This document shows positions 25,310 to 34,321 of a stretch of DNA of 57,919 nt, piece after piece (within the stretch, counting starts at the first letter, position 1; each line of letters opens with the position of its first letter). This DNA is from Gemmatimonadota bacterium (GTDB lineage: Bacteria; Gemmatimonadota; Gemmatimonadetes; Longimicrobiales; Gaopeijiaceae). The notes under the pieces are model-generated. The model was not told the DNA's origin. It saw only the letters and a list, made by a program, of their open reading frames with translations, and ran no database searches. The translations under genes and the position numbers were made by a program. The DNA is taken from positions 1-57,919 of the forward strand of contig SLNQ01000172.1 in the NCBI GenBank assembly GCA_007132965.1, written 5' to 3'.

Positions 25310-27856
25310 TCAGAACCACGGCGCCACCAGGATGGCGTTGGCGTACAGCTGCCACCCGGAGTACCAGAACATCCGAAAGAGGGGATCGTCGGAGAAGAGG
25401 ATGACCCGTCCCGACCCCAGCCGGCGATCGGCCAACCAGGCGCTCCGATCCAGTCGCTCCAGGTTCGCCTCCGAGATCACCCCGGAGATCCGGTCGAGGC
25501 CCTCAGGGAAGTAGATGGGCGACTCGAAGTCTTCGGTGGGCTCGAAGGCGTTGCCGGTGGACAGAACGAAGAGGGCGGTGTCGTGCTGTCCCGCCGCCGC
25601 TCCGAAGACCAGCGGATGGTCCGGATCCATGACTCCTTTGAGGATCGTGCCCGGGACCCGCTCCAGCCAGGCCTCCATCTCCCGCTCCTCCCGACTGCGA
25701 AGGGCGTCCTGGAGGCGCTGGTCCCGATCCTCCTCCTCGTCGTCCAGCGCGGTTCGCCTTTCGATGTCGGCCAACGGCTCGCCCAGGTTCCGGCTAGCGC
25801 TTCCGGCAACTATCAGGGTGCCCCCGGCCCGCACCCAGTCACGGAGGCGGTCCATTCCTCCATTCCCCAGCGCGCCGGCCGAGGTCCCCGGCGGAGCCAC
25901 GATGACGTCGTAGTCCGAGATGTCCAGGGAGCTCATGTCCGACACGTTGACCGCATCGAAGGGCATGTCCAGCACCTGCTCCAGAAAGTGCCAGTGGGCC
26001 CCGAAGCCGGTGGCCGCCGTGCCCTCGCCGCCCAGCAGAGCCAGGCGCGGCAGCTTGAGGGCGGCGCGGTCGTTGGTCCCCAGGTCCGGGCCCGTGTCCA
26101 TCAGGGCCGTCTCGATGGGGGTGACCATGGCCGCCAGCCCCGAGTCTTGCAGGCGGCGGTCCAACTCCTCGTTTCGGCCCTGCGGAAAGAAGAGGGTCCC
26201 CTGGGCGTAGTGGGTCTCCCCCAGGGAGAACGAGTCGGCCATGGCGTACGCCCGGCCCCCTTCCTCGAGAAACTGCACCAACCCCCGGGCGTTGGAGAAG
26301 GAGGGCGGAAGCAGGTAGCCGTAGCCGCCTCGAGCCGGGAGGGTGGATCCGCCCTCGTCAGGCACCTGCTGTACCGGACGCCACTCCCCTCCCACCGCCT
26401 GGCTCGCCGAATGGGCTTCCACGCCGTACGCATAGGGCAGGGCCCAGGCGGTGATGTCATACGACGAGGTTCCCTCCAGCAGGTTGTCGGGCCGGAGAAG
26501 GGCGCCGGCAAGCCGGCCGCGGGGCTGTCGGGCCCGCACCCGGTACGTCCCGGCCGGGAGCGTGCTCCGAGCCTGGTAGCCCGGATGGGGATCCACGCCC
26601 ACACCCACATCTTCGGTCAGCTCCTCCACCTCGATGTCGTGCATCCGCAGGAGGCGGACCAGTGCCCGGGCCCGGCTGGCATCCTCCCCCGGCACCAGAT
26701 AGGTGTCGTCCAGTCCCTCGTCGATGTCGCGATGGAAACCGGCGAAGCCCAGGAGGAGGTCGGTCTTGCCCTCGGCGGTGGTGCGGAGGGTGGCGTTGCC
26801 GGTGGTGCGGTGGCCCAGCGCCCGATCCCGGAGAGTCAGGATGGTCCCGTCGGGGCGCTCCACGGTCCGGCCACCGAACCCGCCACCGCCCTGCTCGTAG
26901 GTCATGCCCACGGCCCCCACCAGCGAGGGCCAGGAATCACCGTAGCCCGGGTAGAAGAGATCGAAGTTCTGGCCGGTGTAGTAGAGGAGGCCCTCGGCGT
27001 CCATGGCCCGGGCGTTGCCGTGGCCGAATCGCTCACCCCACTCCAGGATGTGCTCCGGAAAGATGTCGTTGATGGGCTCGGCCGCCGGAAAAAAGAAGTA
27101 GCTGGACCGGTAGCCCATCTCGTGGAAGTCCACGTGGACCTGGGGGTTGTACCGGTGGAAGCGGACCAGGCGGTCTCGGGTCTCCTGCTGGCTGAGCCAG
27201 GCCCAGTCCCGGTTCAGGTCGAAGAGGTAGTGGTTGAACCGTCCTCCGGGCCAGGGCTCGCGGCGTTCGCGAATCCGGGCGTCGGGGTTGTCACGGAGCT
27301 GTGCCGCAGCCCGATAGAAGTTCACGTACCGGTCCCTGCCGTCGGGGTTGGCCACCGGATCCATGACCACGACCACCGAGTCCAGCACGCCCTCCACGTC
27401 CGGGGCGCCCCTGGCCAGGTCCCATGCCGTCCAGATGGCCGCCTCCGGCGACGAGCTCTCGTTGCCGTGCACCGCGTAGGTGAAGTAGACCACGGCGGGG
27501 TTCGTGGCGGCAATCTCCCGGGCGCGCTCCTCCGGGGTCTCGGGGTCCATGAGCTCCCGGTTGGCCGCCAGGATCTCCTCCAGCCGGTCCCGGTGCTCTG
27601 GAAGGGCGATGAGCACCTGCACCAGGGGCCGACCCTCGATGGTCTCACCGTACGTGTCCATCGTCACCAGTTCCGAGGCCTCGGCCAGCGCCCCCATGTA
27701 GCGCTCGACTCCCGAGGTGGGGGTGAAGCGCTCGCCGATCTCGTAGCCCAACACGTCGGCGGGGGCCGGGACGGTCTGGGCCTGCAGGACGGTGGACGGT
27801 GCAAGGAAGAGCACCGTCAGAAGAGGCAGCGTGACACGGAAGATGGAACGCTTCAT
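25310..27856 (-). CDS. Secreted M14 family zinc carboxypeptidase
   Basis: Signal peptide; VHGNESSSPEA, DLNRDWAWLSQQETR, VHVDFHEMGYRSSYFF. Confidence 0.88.
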   Translation of the reverse strand: MKRSIFRVTLPLLTVLFLAPSTVLQAQTVPAPADVLGYEIGERFTPTSGVERYMGALAEASELVTMDTYGETIEGRPLVQVLIALPEHRDRLEEILAANRELMDPETPEERAREIAATNPAVVYFTYAVHGNESSSPEAAIWTAWDLARGAPDVEGVLDSVVVVMDPVANPDGRDRYVNFYRAAAQLRDNPDARIRERREPWPGGRFNHYLFDLNRDWAWLSQQETRDRLVRFHRYNPQVHVDFHEMGYRSSYFFFPAAEPINDIFPEHILEWGERFGHGNARAMDAEGLLYYTGQNFDLFYPGYGDSWPSLVGAVGMTYEQGGGGFGGRTVERPDGTILTLRDRALGHRTTGNATLRTTAEGKTDLLLGFAGFHRDIDEGLDDTYLVPGEDASRARALVRLLRMHDIEVEELTEDVGVGVDPHPGYQARSTLPAGTYRVRARQPRGRLAGALLRPDNLLEGTSSYDITAWALPYAYGVEAHSASQAVGGEWRPVQQVPDEGGSTLPARGGYGYLLPPSFSNARGLVQFLEEGGRAYAMADSFSLGETHYAQGTLFFPQGRNEELDRRLQDSGLAAMVTPIETALMDTGPDLGTNDRAALKLPRLALLGGEGTAATGFGAHWHFLEQVLDMPFDAVNVSDMSSLDISDYDVIVAPPGTSAGALGNGGMDRLRDWVRAGGTLIVAGSASRNLGEPLADIERRTALDDEEEDRDQRLQDALRSREEREMEAWLERVPGTILKGVMDPDHPLVFGAAAGQHDTALFVLSTGNAFEPTEDFESPIYFPEGLDRISGVISEANLERLDRSAWLADRRLGSGRVILFSDDPLFRMFWYSGWQLYANAILVAPWF

Positions 27857-28065
27857 GGAGTCCAGTGGTCAGAGGTGTGACACGAGAGTCGAACAATGAG
27901 CAGGGGCACCGGGCCCGCAGGCAACCGGACCAAAGGTACGCCGGTGGCTTCGAACGGGGCAACCGCCGGGGCTCCACGCTCCCAGGACCGATGGGATCGA
28001 GCCTTGACCAGAGGTCGCTCCCCTCACCACCTTCCCCTGCCGCACCCCCCCCCAACCACCTCCCG

Positions 28066-28476
28066 ATGACGAACCTCTCCTCACAGCTTCGCTTCGGCCT
28101 CGGGCCGGCCTGCCTGCTCATGGTCCTCCTCGTGGCCCCGACGGCCTGCGATCCCGGCTTCCCTACCTCCGAGGGTGAGGCGTCGGTGGACCGGGACACC
28201 TTCGTGGAGGTCTACGTCGAGCTGCGGCTGGCTGCCCTGGAGTGGGAGTCCGGGAGAGTCCCCGAGGCCGAACGGGACCGGATCCTTGCCGAGCACGGGG
28301 TGAGCGAAGATGACCTCCGGGAATTCATCGAGGTACACGGTCGCAACGTGCCCTTCATGAACGACGTATGGCACGAGGTCTCCGACCGGATCCGGGCGGA
28401 GATGGAGCCGGACGAGGGGCTTCCGGGCCTCCCTGAGGGCGAGCTGGAGCTGGATCCGGGCGGTGAGGCCCGGTAG
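28066..28476 (+). CDS. Small lipoprotein, unknown function
   Basis: ATG at 28066; signal peptide with lipobox-like APTAC; acidic helical remainder. Confidence 0.5.
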   Translation: MTNLSSQLRFGLGPACLLMVLLVAPTACDPGFPTSEGEASVDRDTFVEVYVELRLAALEWESGRVPEAERDRILAEHGVSEDDLREFIEVHGRNVPFMNDVWHEVSDRIRAEMEPDEGLPGLPEGELELDPGGEAR

Positions 28477-28502
28477 CGGACCGGGAAGCTGAGCCGGAAG
28501 GG

Positions 28503-29129
28503 TCAGTGGAGCCGGAAGCTCATCCCGATCCCCAACCCGCTGCGGTCCCCCACCGAAGCTCCGAAGCGAATGGCCCAGCCGGGGTCGAAGGCCAGGTCCA
28601 CGCCCAGGTCCAGGGCCAGGCCCAGCGACAGCTCGTCCCTGGGCGGATGGGTGTCGCCGAACCAGGCGTCCAGGACCACCCTGGGACCGAAATAGGGATT
28701 GAACCAGACCCCGTCCGACTCGAAGTCCCGGCCCAGGGTCGCGCCCAGGGGGAAGCTGGCCAGGATGTCGTCGCCCACTCCCAGTCCCCCACCGGTGACC
28801 CAGATCACGTCCAAGGGAAAGTCCGCCGAGTGGCGGACCAGGTATCCCGACAGGTCCAGGCCGCCGTAGACGGCCAGGCCGCCCCCGCGTCCCTCGGCCA
28901 GCCCCAGGCGGTATCCGACGCCGCCGGGTGCCGTGGACCCCCTCCAGGTGGTGAGGACGCCGATTCCGTCCCGCGGGCCTGGACCCGGATCCACCAGGTA
29001 GACCCCCCACCCGGCGGGTGAGTTGGGTGCCACCAACAGGGGGGCGTCCCACGCCACCTGGCCCCTGGCCGGCGCCGCCATCAAGAGGAAAACCACTCCC
29101 GCCACCAGTCCCAATGTCGTGAATCGCAT
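28503..29129 (-). CDS. Secreted beta-barrel-like outer-membrane protein, unknown function
   Basis: Signal peptide ending ARG; alternating Gly/aromatic segments; C-terminal GIGMSFRLH. Confidence 0.5.
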   Translation of the reverse strand: MRFTTLGLVAGVVFLLMAAPARGQVAWDAPLLVAPNSPAGWGVYLVDPGPGPRDGIGVLTTWRGSTAPGGVGYRLGLAEGRGGGLAVYGGLDLSGYLVRHSADFPLDVIWVTGGGLGVGDDILASFPLGATLGRDFESDGVWFNPYFGPRVVLDAWFGDTHPPRDELSLGLALDLGVDLAFDPGWAIRFGASVGDRSGLGIGMSFRLH

Positions 29130-29171
29130 CGCGTCCAGCTCCCGGATGTGTCAGATTCTGTGGTATATTCG

Positions 29172-29187
29172 TGACTGCAGCCAGTCA
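29172..29187. promoter_or_regulatory. Inverted repeat next to TATATT, candidate Lrp/AsnC-type operator
   Basis: TGACTG-CAGC-CAGTCA immediately after TATATT (29164-29169). Confidence 0.4.
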
Positions 29188-29453
29188 TTACGGAGCAAGC
29201 CCGATGCCGGAGTCAACGCAGCACATCCGGACGGCTCCCCCGGAACGTTGCCGGGGGCCGCGGCATATCGTCCGCTCGCGGCTCCTCCAATATAGCCAAC
29301 GGGAGCCCCTGCGGGAGCGGGTACTGCCAACCGGGACCCCGGGCGGATCGGAGGATTGCGCCCCCACGCCCGGAAATGATTTCCCAGGACCCGGGGGAGT
29401 TTCGGGGGCCTTGGGGACCCGGCGCCCCCCAATCACCGACTGGAACGATTGAC

Positions 29454-29942
29454 ATGAGCAAGAATGGAAAAGGTACACCCGAGTTCCCCCGGCTGGACGA
29501 AACCGACCGGAAAATCCTGGCTCTCCTGCAGGAGAACGCCCGGATCTCCAACGCCGAGATCGGGCGGCGCATCGAGCTGGCCGCCTCGGCCGTCCACCAC
29601 CGGATTCGCAAGCTGGAGGAGTCCGGCGTCATCCGGGGCTACGAGGCCCGGATCGATCCGCGGGCACTGGACTTCGACCTTGTTTCCTTCGTCCGGGTGC
29701 AGACCGGCCCCGGCGCCCGGGCGAGCGAGATCACCCAGGCATTGGCCGGGATCTCCGAGGTCCAGGAAGTCCACCGGGTGGTGGGCGAGGACTGCTTCTT
29801 CGTGAAAGTTCGGGTTCGTGATCCAGACGCGTTGGCTCATCTCCTGGATCACCAGATCCAGACGATCCCGAACGTGGCTTCAACCCGCACCACCATCGTG
29901 CTCACCACCGCAAAGGAGAGCCGGACGCTTCCCGTGGATTGA
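29454..29942 (+). CDS. Lrp/AsnC family transcriptional regulator
   Basis: LDETDRKILALLQENARISNAEIGRRIELAASAVHHRIRKLEESGVIRGYEARIDP plus RAM/ligand domain. Confidence 0.93.
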   Translation: MSKNGKGTPEFPRLDETDRKILALLQENARISNAEIGRRIELAASAVHHRIRKLEESGVIRGYEARIDPRALDFDLVSFVRVQTGPGARASEITQALAGISEVQEVHRVVGEDCFFVKVRVRDPDALAHLLDHQIQTIPNVASTRTTIVLTTAKESRTLPVD

Positions 29943-30101
29943 AGCCTCCGGGTTCGCGACCGCCTGAGACGCGACTTTCCGTCTTACGACCCACTTCCCA
30001 CCCCCGTTCCCTTCCCCCCGGCCCAGCAGTTCCAGTGCCGTCCCTCCCCACAACACCATCCCGTTACACACGTCCCGATTTTGGAATGATTCGTGCGCTA
30101 T

Positions 30102-30121
30102 ATCGTGTTTGTTGACACGAT
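30102..30121. promoter_or_regulatory. Inverted-repeat operator candidate overlapping TTGACA upstream of the cupredoxin cassette
   Basis: ATCGTGT-TTGTTG-ACACGAT with TTGACA at 30112-30117; GATTCGTG half-site-like copies at 30089 and 30150. Confidence 0.5.
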
Positions 30122-30210
30122 CCTTCTTTGATCATACACATAGACATACGATTCGTGTAACCCCGTCCGACGCTCCGGGCGCCCCCGCACTCGAGACCAA
30201 GGAGATCGTC

Positions 30211-31149
30211 ATGGCCCATCTACGTTCGAATCGACGTTCACCCATCCTGGCCCTATCCATCGTCACCGCGCTCCTTCTGGTCCACGGCTGTGACGACAAC
30301 GGCGACGACCCGCCCACCGGGCCGGAATACGGATCGGTGGCAGGTGAGGTGCTGGATCTGGAAGGTGAGGGAGTCGTGGGCGCCGACCTCAGCCTCGAAC
30401 GCACCGGCGAGACGCCCAGGTCCACCACCAGTGGCACCGACGGCAGCTTCACATTCGATGAGGTACCGACGGGTAGCTGGACCCTCGGCATCACACCTCC
30501 CTCCGGATGGGTGCTCCCTCCGGGGCAGCCGGCCCAACAGTCCGTGAACGTCCAGGCCGACGCCACCGCCCAGGCCAGCTTCCAGTTGACCACCGACACG
30601 GACGAAGCCGCGACGGTGTCCGGGAGCATCCTGCACGACGGCTGGGGCGTTGCCGACGTCCACCTCCTGCTTCGTGATCCAGCCGGGGCTGAGGTGGAGG
30701 CCACCACCGACGCCGACGGGGACTTCCACCTGGAAGCGGAGGAATCCGGCGACCTGGAGCTCGAGGTCACCCCTCCGGACTACTTCGAGCTGGCCACGGG
30801 TGAGCCCGCGGTGCGTACGGTGACCGTGGCCTCGGGAGAATCCGAGAGCCTGACGATCCAACTGACCCCCACTACCCAACAGGAGACCGTGGAGATCGGG
30901 CTCACCGAAAGCCTCACCTTCGCGCCCTCGCAGGTCACCGCAGCCCCGGGGACCCGGATCCGGTGGATCAACGAGGAGTCCATTGGCCATACCGTCACAC
31001 CCGAGGGCCACGATGCCTGGACCAGCGCCAGCTTGAGCGACGCGGGTCAGGTCTTTGAGATCGTGTTGAACAACCCCGGAGACTTCCCCTATTTCTGTCA
31101 GCCCCATCAGGCCCAGGGGATGACCGGAAGCATCGTGATCGAACCATGA
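30211..31149 (+). CDS. Lipoprotein with two carboxypeptidase-regulatory-like beta-sandwich repeats and a C-terminal cupredoxin domain
   Basis: Lipobox-like LVHGC; GSVAGEVLDLEGEGVVGADLSL and ATVSGSILHDGWGVADVHLLL; cupredoxin GHTVTPEGH...FPYFCQPHQAQGM. Confidence 0.75.
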   Translation: MAHLRSNRRSPILALSIVTALLLVHGCDDNGDDPPTGPEYGSVAGEVLDLEGEGVVGADLSLERTGETPRSTTSGTDGSFTFDEVPTGSWTLGITPPSGWVLPPGQPAQQSVNVQADATAQASFQLTTDTDEAATVSGSILHDGWGVADVHLLLRDPAGAEVEATTDADGDFHLEAEESGDLELEVTPPDYFELATGEPAVRTVTVASGESESLTIQLTPTTQQETVEIGLTESLTFAPSQVTAAPGTRIRWINEESIGHTVTPEGHDAWTSASLSDAGQVFEIVLNNPGDFPYFCQPHQAQGMTGSIVIEP

Positions 31150-31526
31150 ACCGCTCAACGTCTTCTCGGCTCGTCGTCAGCCTCGTTCTGGCCCTTTCCG
31201 CGGCCCTGCTCACCTCAGCCTGCGGAGGCAACGACTCCCCGACGGGGCCACCGCAGACCGGCACGGTGGAGATCCAGCTCCAGGCCCAGAGCTTTGAGCC
31301 CGGCGACGTGCTCATCGAGCCGGGCACCACGGTGCGCTGGGTGAACGCGCAATCCATCCAGCACACCATCACCCCCGACGGCCACGACGAGTGGGAGCGG
31401 GCCGTCGTCAGCGAGGCCGACCAGGTCTTCGAGCACACCTTCCACGACGAGGGCACCTTCCCCTACTTCTGTGAGCCTCATCAGGCGGTGGGGATGACGG
31501 GCCGGATCCGGGTGGAAGGATCATGA
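31146..31526 (+). CDS. Cupredoxin (plastocyanin-like) lipoprotein
   Basis: Lipobox LLTSAC; QHTITPDGH...FPYFCEPHQAVGM; ATGA overlap with the upstream gene. Confidence 0.85.
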   Translation: MNRSTSSRLVVSLVLALSAALLTSACGGNDSPTGPPQTGTVEIQLQAQSFEPGDVLIEPGTTVRWVNAQSIQHTITPDGHDEWERAVVSEADQVFEHTFHDEGTFPYFCEPHQAVGMTGRIRVEGS

Positions 31527-32662
31527 GCCGGTGGGGGTCGGACCGACAGGGCGCCGGGCGCACCGGGGTGGTCCTTGCCGTGGCGGCCATGTGCCTCCTG
31601 GCGCCCGAACCCGGACAGGCGCAGGGCGTACTGGACCGCTCGCCCAACGTGTCGGGCGGCTGGGTGGGAGAGCCGGGGACGGCCCACTTCAACCTGCTGC
31701 ACCGCTTCTGGGTGGTAAACTCAGGGGACGACGACAAGCTGGTGAACTCCCCCACCATGCTCGTGGCGGCGCCCCTTACCGGACGCACCCTGGCGGGGGC
31801 CCGTTACGCCAGCAACTCACTGGTGGCCGGTGGACGCTTCAATGAATGGGAGCTCTTCGGCCGCTGGAGCGTCATGCAGAGCGGGGCGTGGCCGTTGGAC
31901 CTGGCCGTCACCGGCGGCTACAACACCGCCGCCGGCAGCCTCGACGCGGAGGTGGCCGGGACGGTCCCCCTGGGGAACGTCCGCCTGCTGGGAGCGGTTC
32001 GCGGGTTCTCCGACGCTCGGGGATCCGAAGATTCCGGATGGGCCGCCGCCGGGGGCGCCGTGGTGCGGCTGAGGGACCACGTGGCCCTGGCCGGCGATCT
32101 GGGGGCCTCGTGGATCGACGGCGAACGAGCTCGCCCCGTCTGGGGAGCGGCCCTCCAACTCCGGATCCCCACCACCCCGCACACGGTCTCGCTGCAGGCC
32201 ACCAACAGTCGCACGGGCACCCTCCAGGGAGCGTCCACTCGCGACCGGACCACCTGGGGGTTCGAGTTCACCGTGCCGGTGACCTTCGCCCGCTACTCCG
32301 AGCGCTTTCGCTCACCCGCTGAGACGACCCGGCCCGACCTTCCCGGCGACGGCGTGGTGGAGGTTACCATGAGCGCCGATCTCCGCTTCGTGCCCGACAC
32401 GGTGGAGGTGCAGGTGGGCGACACGGTGGTCTGGACCAACACGAGCCAGGAGGTTCATACGGTGACGGCCCACCCGGAGCGGGTCCGGGATCCGGACCAG
32501 GTGACCCTCCCCGAGGGAGCTGAGCCCTTCGACTCCGGAAACATGTTCGAAGGCGACGTCTTCCGCCACGTCTTCACCGTGCCGGGGACCTACGCCTACG
32601 TCTGCGTTCCCCATGACCTGGCGGGGATGGTGGGGGTGGTGGTGGTTCGGGAGGGCCGATAG
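31523..32662 (+). CDS. Putative outer-membrane beta-barrel-like domain fused to C-terminal cupredoxin domain
   Basis: Signal peptide (ATG 31523 region, AQG cleavage), Gly/aromatic beta-rich middle, C-terminal VHTVTAHPERV...YAYVCVPHDLAGM; ATGA overlap. Confidence 0.65.
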   Translation: MSRWGSDRQGAGRTGVVLAVAAMCLLAPEPGQAQGVLDRSPNVSGGWVGEPGTAHFNLLHRFWVVNSGDDDKLVNSPTMLVAAPLTGRTLAGARYASNSLVAGGRFNEWELFGRWSVMQSGAWPLDLAVTGGYNTAAGSLDAEVAGTVPLGNVRLLGAVRGFSDARGSEDSGWAAAGGAVVRLRDHVALAGDLGASWIDGERARPVWGAALQLRIPTTPHTVSLQATNSRTGTLQGASTRDRTTWGFEFTVPVTFARYSERFRSPAETTRPDLPGDGVVEVTMSADLRFVPDTVEVQVGDTVVWTNTSQEVHTVTAHPERVRDPDQVTLPEGAEPFDSGNMFEGDVFRHVFTVPGTYAYVCVPHDLAGMVGVVVVREGR

Positions 32663-32680
32663 CCCCCTTCTTCTGGTGGC

Positions 32681-34270
32681 CTACTCCCACTCGATGGTGG
32701 CGGGGGGCTTCGAGCTCACATCGTAGGTCACCCGGTTCACCCCGGCCACCTCGTTGATGATCCGCGTCGAGATGCGGCTGAGCACGTCATGGGGGAAGTG
32801 GTACCAGTCGGCGGTCATCCCGTCCCGGGAGGTCACCGCCCGGAGAGCGATGACGTTCTCGTAGGTGCGGCTGTCGCCCATGACGCCCACGGACCGGATG
32901 GGAAGAAGGACCGCAAAGGCCTGCCAGATCTCATCGTAAAGCCCCGCCTCGCGGATCTCCTCGAGGTAGATGTGGTCGGCCTCCCTGAGCACCGCCAGCC
33001 GGTCCTCGGTCACCTCTCCCAACACCCGGATCCCCAGGCCGGGGCCGGGGAAGGGATGGCGGCCCACGAAGTCTTCGGGAAGCCCCAGCTCGCGCCCCAC
33101 GTTCCGCACCTCGTCCTTGAAGAGTTCCCGGAGGGGCTCGATGAGCCGGAAGGGCATCTCCTCGGGCAGCCCGCCCACGTTGTGGTGGGTCTTGATGGTC
33201 ACCGAGGGCCCGCCGGTGCTCACCGACTCGATGACATCGGGGTACAGGGTGCCCTGCACCAGGAAGCGGGCATCGTGGCCCTCTCGTCTGGCCGTCTCCT
33301 CGAAGATCCGGATGAAGGTGCCGCCGATGGCCTTTCGCTTGGCCTCGGGGTCCACGATCCCGTCCACCGCCTCCAGGAATTCGCGGCGGGCGTCCACCAC
33401 CACCAGCCGAATGCCCATGTGCTTGCGGAAGGTCCGCTCCACACTCGTGCGCTCGCCTTTTCGCAGGAGCCCGTTGTCCACGAAGATGCAGGTGAGTCGG
33501 TCGCCCACCGCCCGGTGCACCAGCGCCGCCGCCACCGACGAGTCCACTCCGCCGGAGAGCCCGCAGATGACGTGCTCGTCGCCGGCCTGTTCGGCGATCC
33601 GGGCAACGGCCTGGTCCACGAAGGCACCGGGCGTCCAGGTGGGCTCGCACCCGGCGATCCGGAAGAGGAAGTTGGAGAGGATCTCTTCGCCCCGGGGCGT
33701 GTGAGCCACCTCCGGATGGAACTGCACCCCGTAGATATCCCGGTCCTCGTCGCCGAAGGCCGCCACCGGCAGGGTGGCGGTGGAGGCCAGCGCCCGGTAG
33801 CCCGGCGGAGGTTCGTCCACGTGGTCACCGTGGGAGCACCAGACGCGAGCCGGCTCCTCCGGGTCGAACCCGTCGAAGAGGGGATCTCCCCCCGACACCC
33901 GCAGGTCGGCACGCCCGTACTCACGGGTCCCGTGGTGGACCTTCCCGCCCTCCAGGTGGGCAATGAGCTGCATTCCGTAGCAGATCCCCAGAATGGGGAT
34001 CCCCAGCGTCAGGAGCTCCGGGTCCAGGGTGGGCACTCCCTCGTCGTAGACCGACGCCGGCCCGCCCGAGAGGATAATCCCCGCCGGTGCCCACTCCCGG
34101 ATCCAGTCCAGGCTGCGGGTGGGCGGATGGATCTCGCAGAAGACCCGCTCCTCGCGGATTCGCCGTGCAATGAGCTGGGTGTACTGTGAGCCGTAGTCCA
34201 GGATCAGGATACGCTTGTGGGCCTGGACGTCGTCGCGCCGGCTCGCACTCTCGGGAGGGGTTTCGGTCAT
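32681..34270 (-). CDS. guaA: GMP synthase (glutamine-hydrolysing)
   Basis: [46 protein letters not shown]-terminal PPATIEWE. Confidence 0.97.
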   Translation of the reverse strand: MTETPPESASRRDDVQAHKRILILDYGSQYTQLIARRIREERVFCEIHPPTRSLDWIREWAPAGIILSGGPASVYDEGVPTLDPELLTLGIPILGICYGMQLIAHLEGGKVHHGTREYGRADLRVSGGDPLFDGFDPEEPARVWCSHGDHVDEPPPGYRALASTATLPVAAFGDEDRDIYGVQFHPEVAHTPRGEEILSNFLFRIAGCEPTWTPGAFVDQAVARIAEQAGDEHVICGLSGGVDSSVAAALVHRAVGDRLTCIFVDNGLLRKGERTSVERTFRKHMGIRLVVVDARREFLEAVDGIVDPEAKRKAIGGTFIRIFEETARREGHDARFLVQGTLYPDVIESVSTGGPSVTIKTHHNVGGLPEEMPFRLIEPLRELFKDEVRNVGRELGLPEDFVGRHPFPGPGLGIRVLGEVTEDRLAVLREADHIYLEEIREAGLYDEIWQAFAVLLPIRSVGVMGDSRTYENVIALRAVTSRDGMTADWYHFPHDVLSRISTRIINEVAGVNRVTYDVSSKPPATIEWE

Positions 34271-34321
34271 GATGAGAAGGCTGGATTCCGGGGTGGTCTC
34301 AGGGAGTAAACGCGAGGGTGC

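Noticed and set aside
25247-27880. 877-aa plus-strand ORF opposite the M14 peptidase
   Set aside because: Shadow ORF; the minus strand has the catalytic M14 motifs.
29260-29360. Possible tRNA-like or stable RNA in the Lrp leader (gcggctcctccaatatagccaacgggagcccctgcgggagc)
   Set aside because: No T-loop GTTCGANTC and no consistent cloverleaf; treated only as a structured leader.
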